The translations under genes were made by a program, and so were the position numbers. 64,000 bases of DNA. Origin: Acanthosoma haemorrhoidale (lineage: Eukaryota > Arthropoda > Insecta > Hemiptera > Acanthosomatidae). The notes beneath the pieces were generated by a model that saw only the letters and a program-made list of their open reading frames with translations, was not told the origin of the DNA and did no database searches. Shown in pieces: positions 60,986 to 64,000 of this stretch; positions within the stretch are counted from its first letter, which is position 1, and each line of letters opens with the position of its first letter. Location of the stretch: NCBI GenBank assembly GCA_930367205.1, contig OV884015.1:110362509-110426508 (forward strand). Reading direction: 5' to 3'.

Positions 60986-61013
60986 AAATCATTGTAATTT
61001 TGTGTCAAATCAT

Positions 61014-61016
<3 letters not shown>

Positions 61017-61045
<29 letters not shown>

Positions 61046-61046
61046 G
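61017..61046 (+). repeat. (AT)n microsatellite
   Basis: About 14 uninterrupted TA units. Confidence 0.95.
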
Positions 61047-62068
61047 TTAATGAAGATCGTCAACGAAAAACTTGAAGAAAAAGAGGTTGAATGAATGCAC
61101 AAGACTGTTTATTAAGCCTTTTAAAGCCTCTCTAAATACATTCGGGATGTTTACATCCCGATGACTTGAGGACTAGGCTGGCTGCCTACGATGTCCGAAC
61201 CTTAACTTATATACATATATATGTGTGTGTATGTGTGTGTGTATAAATATAATTGAGATGCCATCTTATGATATGTAAAAAACACAATGTAAGACCTGAA
61301 ATTGATTTTAGATCTGTTCATCGTGGACATAGGAGGTGGGCCTGTCGTAAGAATAGAAGTATTTTTGTATATTTAGAATGTTAGAGTTGACTGAATTCAG
61401 TTTAATTTCTAAATTATGCAAGTAATTGGCTAGTCTTTCCTTTTTCAGAACAGTGTTTTATTTTCCAATTATTGTTATTTACATGTTCTAAGAAGAAATA
61501 ATAACAACAAACTGTAAATAAATAATAAGATACAATTATATAAGTAGTGGGTCGGTAGGAATGAGCACTAACGAGGCGAGATGTAACAAACGCTATCTGC
61601 ACTGCCTATTCAATAACAGGCTATCTTTGGTTCCGGCTTCCTCTCAGTTGGCGGCCCTGGTCAGATAAAGCTCTTACATCCTCCGGCTAACAACGGCACG
61701 TCTCCTAATGTTCTCTCTCTTTCTCTCGCCTTTGTACATTATTTATTTAACAGATTATTCTTATTTCAAAAATGTGCTATTTAAACATGTATATACTCGA
61801 GTTCTATATCAAAGTTAAAAGATTAATAATTTATGTACATTAATAACTTCAATAACGACTAGTTGCAACAGAAATCAATTCGCGACCATGTCACTAAATT
61901 TTTTTTATTATCTATTAATATTTAAATTTAAATTTACAGCACAGTAGTGCGTTGGTTATCCTGCGACGTTATTACCATGGTTAATAGTTAGCTGAGGATA
62001 ATTACGTTGAAAGGCCGACTTTTGATTAACCACAATTTTGTTTTAATTGAGCATTTATAACCTGTATT

Positions 62069-62070
<2 letters not shown>
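61047..62070. other. no gene supported
   Basis: Includes a short TG-rich stretch (61215-61245) and otherwise mixed sequence. Nothing is recognised. Confidence 0.4.

Positions 62071-62071
<1 letters not shown>

Positions 62072-62099
<28 letters not shown>
62072..62099 (+). repeat. (GA)n microsatellite
   Basis: Fourteen GA units in an uninterrupted run. Confidence 0.95.
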
Positions 62100-62105
<6 letters not shown>

Positions 62106-62292
62106 GTTTGTCTGTCTGTTCGGCCAGTGTTCCTAAGCCACCCAGGAGGTCCTGGCCAAGGCTTCGTTACCTTTTTGTTTATAGTGGAAAGGTATCACCC
62201 CACTCTATGCAAGGAGCTAGATGCAACCTGCAGAGACTGAAGCCCTAAGAAAACCACTCTTTAATAATTAGTGATACCTCTATTATATATAG

Positions 62293-64000
62293 CAGGTATG
62301 GGCAACCTTTGACATGTTATGGGCCAAACTTTAGTGTGCAAATACGTTCGCGGGCCGCGTTTAAAAGTAGTGCATTTTAAAGTAGTGTTCATAATTTTTA
62401 GCGATAGATATCAGTCAGCCATGAAATAATACGACAATGTTATTACAACACAATTTATTAAAATAACAAAATGAAATGAAAAAATAGGTACCTACAGCAT
62501 TAAATTAAATCGTTAAATTTAGAATTGTTACAAACTACGAAAGTTAAATAGCGACACCGAAATCAATGAGACACTTGAGCTTGAATTTGGGAAACTAATT
62601 CATCGATGTTTGGATTAATTCCACTGGTACAAAGACGTAAAGAATTTTCCAAATTATCGTCAGTCAGCCTTGTACGATGTTTTGATTTATTAACTTTCAT
62701 CAATGAAAAGAACTGTTCGCATTTATAAGTACTGCCAAACGCACAAATCAATCTTCTTGCAAATTTTCTAAGCTGCGGAAAATGGTCTTCTTCGAGGTAT
62801 TTTTTGTAGAAATCGCACAACTCCACGTCTTCAAATTTAGATTTTAGGAGTGAGTTTTCTTGAATCTCGATCAACTCCATTTGCAAGTGTATTGGAGCAT
62901 TTTGTACATTACTTTTTGTTGGAGTAGCAAATAAATTGAAACAGTCTTCCATGTGTTTGAAATCGCTAAATCTGATCGAAAATTGCTCCGACAGTAACTT
63001 GAGTTCTTCAGCATATTGAGCGTAAGCAATATTTTCATACGCAGAGAGCGTGGTGAAATGGTAACTGTTACCAGACAGCATATGTGCCTCCCACAAGCGG
63101 ATTTTGTTCTGAAACGCTTTCAAATGGCTGTACAAATCATTTACTAACTGTCCTTGTTTTTGAAGTTTCAAATTTAAATCATTCAAATGGCCTGTAAGGT
63201 CGACAAGAAATGCTAAGTCACATATCCATTTTGCGTCACTCAATTCAGATAGTGGTTTATCTTTTATTTGCATAAATTCTGCTATCTCATTTCTAAGCTC
63301 GTAAAACCGTTTCAGCATTTTCCCTTTGCTTAGCCATCTGACTTCACAATAATATGTTACGTCGTCATACTCGGCTGATATTTCATCCAAAAACGCCTTG
63401 AACTGACGATGGTTAAGCCCTCGGGATCGAATAAAATTGATGGTTTTTACTACCACATTCATAACATTCTGGAGTCGAATGGACTTAGAACACAAGTTCT
63501 GTTGGTGGATAATGCAATGAAGGACTATCAAACCATCTTTTTGCACATTTAATTCAGTTGCTTTTTCATTCAAAATTCCGATGAAACCTTTACGTAAGCC
63601 GACCATAGAAGGTGCACCATCTGTGCATACTCCAACTAATTTCGACCATGGCAAGCCAAAACTTGTGAATACCTTTTGAACTTCATTAAAAATGTCCTCT
63701 CCTGTAGTGGTTCCTTTTAGCGGCTGTAAAGCAAGCAATTCCTCAGTAATAGTGAATTCTTTATCAACACCTCGAATAAATATAGCCAGTTGAGCTATGT
63801 CAGACAAATCGGTGCTCTCGTCTAATGCTATGGAAAATGATTCAATACCAGTCATACGGCCAGTCAATGTTGTTTTTATATCATTAGCCATCATTTCTAT
63901 ACGTCGTACAACGGTTCGTCTTGACAAACTAATTTTTTCAAATTCATTTTTCTTTTCAGGACACAAAACACTGCAAACTTCTGACATACACTCCTTGATA
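62293..64000 (-). mobile_element. hAT element, 3' portion, runs off the window
   Basis: The end at 62293, CAGGTATGGGCAACCTTTGA followed by GGGCCAAAC and GCGGGCCGC, is of the CAGxGGTGGGCAAAC..GGGCC type common to hAT/Charlie-like elements. The transposase frame starts 270 bp inside and continues past the right edge. The other terminus and the 8-bp target duplication lie outside the window. Confidence 0.8.
62563..64000 (-). CDS. hAT transposase, long open frame, N-terminus outside window
   Basis: Resembles the hAT (Charlie-type) transposase family that also gave rise to GTF2IRD2 and related vertebrate proteins. The frame is open from the window edge through 63987 to the stop at 62563, at least 474 residues without interruption. 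Visible parts in order: ISLSRRTVVRRIEMM; SIALDESTDLSDIAQLAIFI (catalytic Asp); GVCTDGAPSMVG (second acidic region); LHCIIHQQNLCSK; WLSKGKMLKRFYELRNEI; and the C-terminal dimerisation segment ALRxF-like FPQLRKFARRLICAFGSTYK, EQFFSLMKVNKSKHRTRLTD, LENSLRLC. The zinc-finger/BED N-terminus is expected beyond 64000. The intact frame suggests a young insertion or selective maintenance. Confidence 0.9.
   Translation of the reverse strand, partial: IKECMSEVCSVLCPEKKNEFEKISLSRRTVVRRIEMMANDIKTTLTGRMTGIESFSIALDESTDLSDIAQLAIFIRGVDKEFTITEELLALQPLKGTTTGEDIFNEVQKVFTSFGLPWSKLVGVCTDGAPSMVGLRKGFIGILNEKATELNVQKDGLIVLHCIIHQQNLCSKSIRLQNVMNVVVKTINFIRSRGLNHRQFKAFLDEISAEYDDVTYYCEVRWLSKGKMLKRFYELRNEIAEFMQIKDKPLSELSDAKWICDLAFLVDLTGHLNDLNLKLQKQGQLVNDLYSHLKAFQNKIRLWEAHMLSGNSYHFTTLSAYENIAYAQYAEELKLLSEQFSIRFSDFKHMEDCFNLFATPTKSNVQNAPIHLQMELIEIQENSLLKSKFEDVELCDFYKKYLEEDHFPQLRKFARRLICAFGSTYKCEQFFSLMKVNKSKHRTRLTDDNLENSLRLCTSGINPNIDELVSQIQAQVSH

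Overview
The window reads as nuclear DNA of an AT-rich invertebrate animal, most likely an arthropod. The evidence is spliceosomal introns with GT..AG borders, animal-type genes (methylthioribose-1-phosphate isomerase, a PIAS-type SUMO ligase) and a dense mix of mariner/Tc1, pogo, hAT, Jockey-like, RTE-like and Gypsy-like elements. The species cannot be fixed from the sequence. All exon borders were placed by eye from splice consensus, reading frame and protein similarity.

Three genes are well supported. (1) MRI1 (8747-14762, +): six exons joining in phase into a 352-residue methionine-salvage enzyme. (2) An unrecognised gene (27413 down to 15579, -): nine exons that can be joined in phase into about 937 residues, with a 661-codon Lys/Ser/Thr-rich exon and a Cys-rich C-terminal motif. 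It converges on MRI1, the two stop codons being about 0.8 kb apart. (3) A PIAS-like SP-RING SUMO E3 ligase (36761-46822, +): six in-phase exons with the PINIT core and a complete SP-RING, but no SAP domain found. A weaker fourth gene (27602-32727, +) has three in-phase exons and starts close to the 5' end of gene 2, suggesting a shared promoter region.

The rest is mostly transposon debris inside introns and between genes. MRI1 introns hold a deleted mariner-like element, a 5S-rRNA-like SINE candidate and an LTR-like repeat. The long PIAS introns hold Jockey-like 3' ends arranged as a large palindrome, a solo LTR with a perfect 5-bp target duplication, a deleted mariner-like element, a 31-copy 26-bp satellite and a palindromic mariner derivative.

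From about 47 kb to the right edge no host gene was recognised. This part carries Jockey-like and RTE-like fragments, a Tc1-like pseudogene, the second palindromic mariner copy, a Gypsy-like element with its protease/RT part inverted relative to RNase H/integrase, and, at the right edge, a hAT element with a long open transposase that runs out of the window.

The most unusual items are the two palindromic mariner copies sharing one internal junction, the satellite with a seven-unit higher-order pattern, the 5S-like SINE candidate, and the SAP-less PIAS gene.
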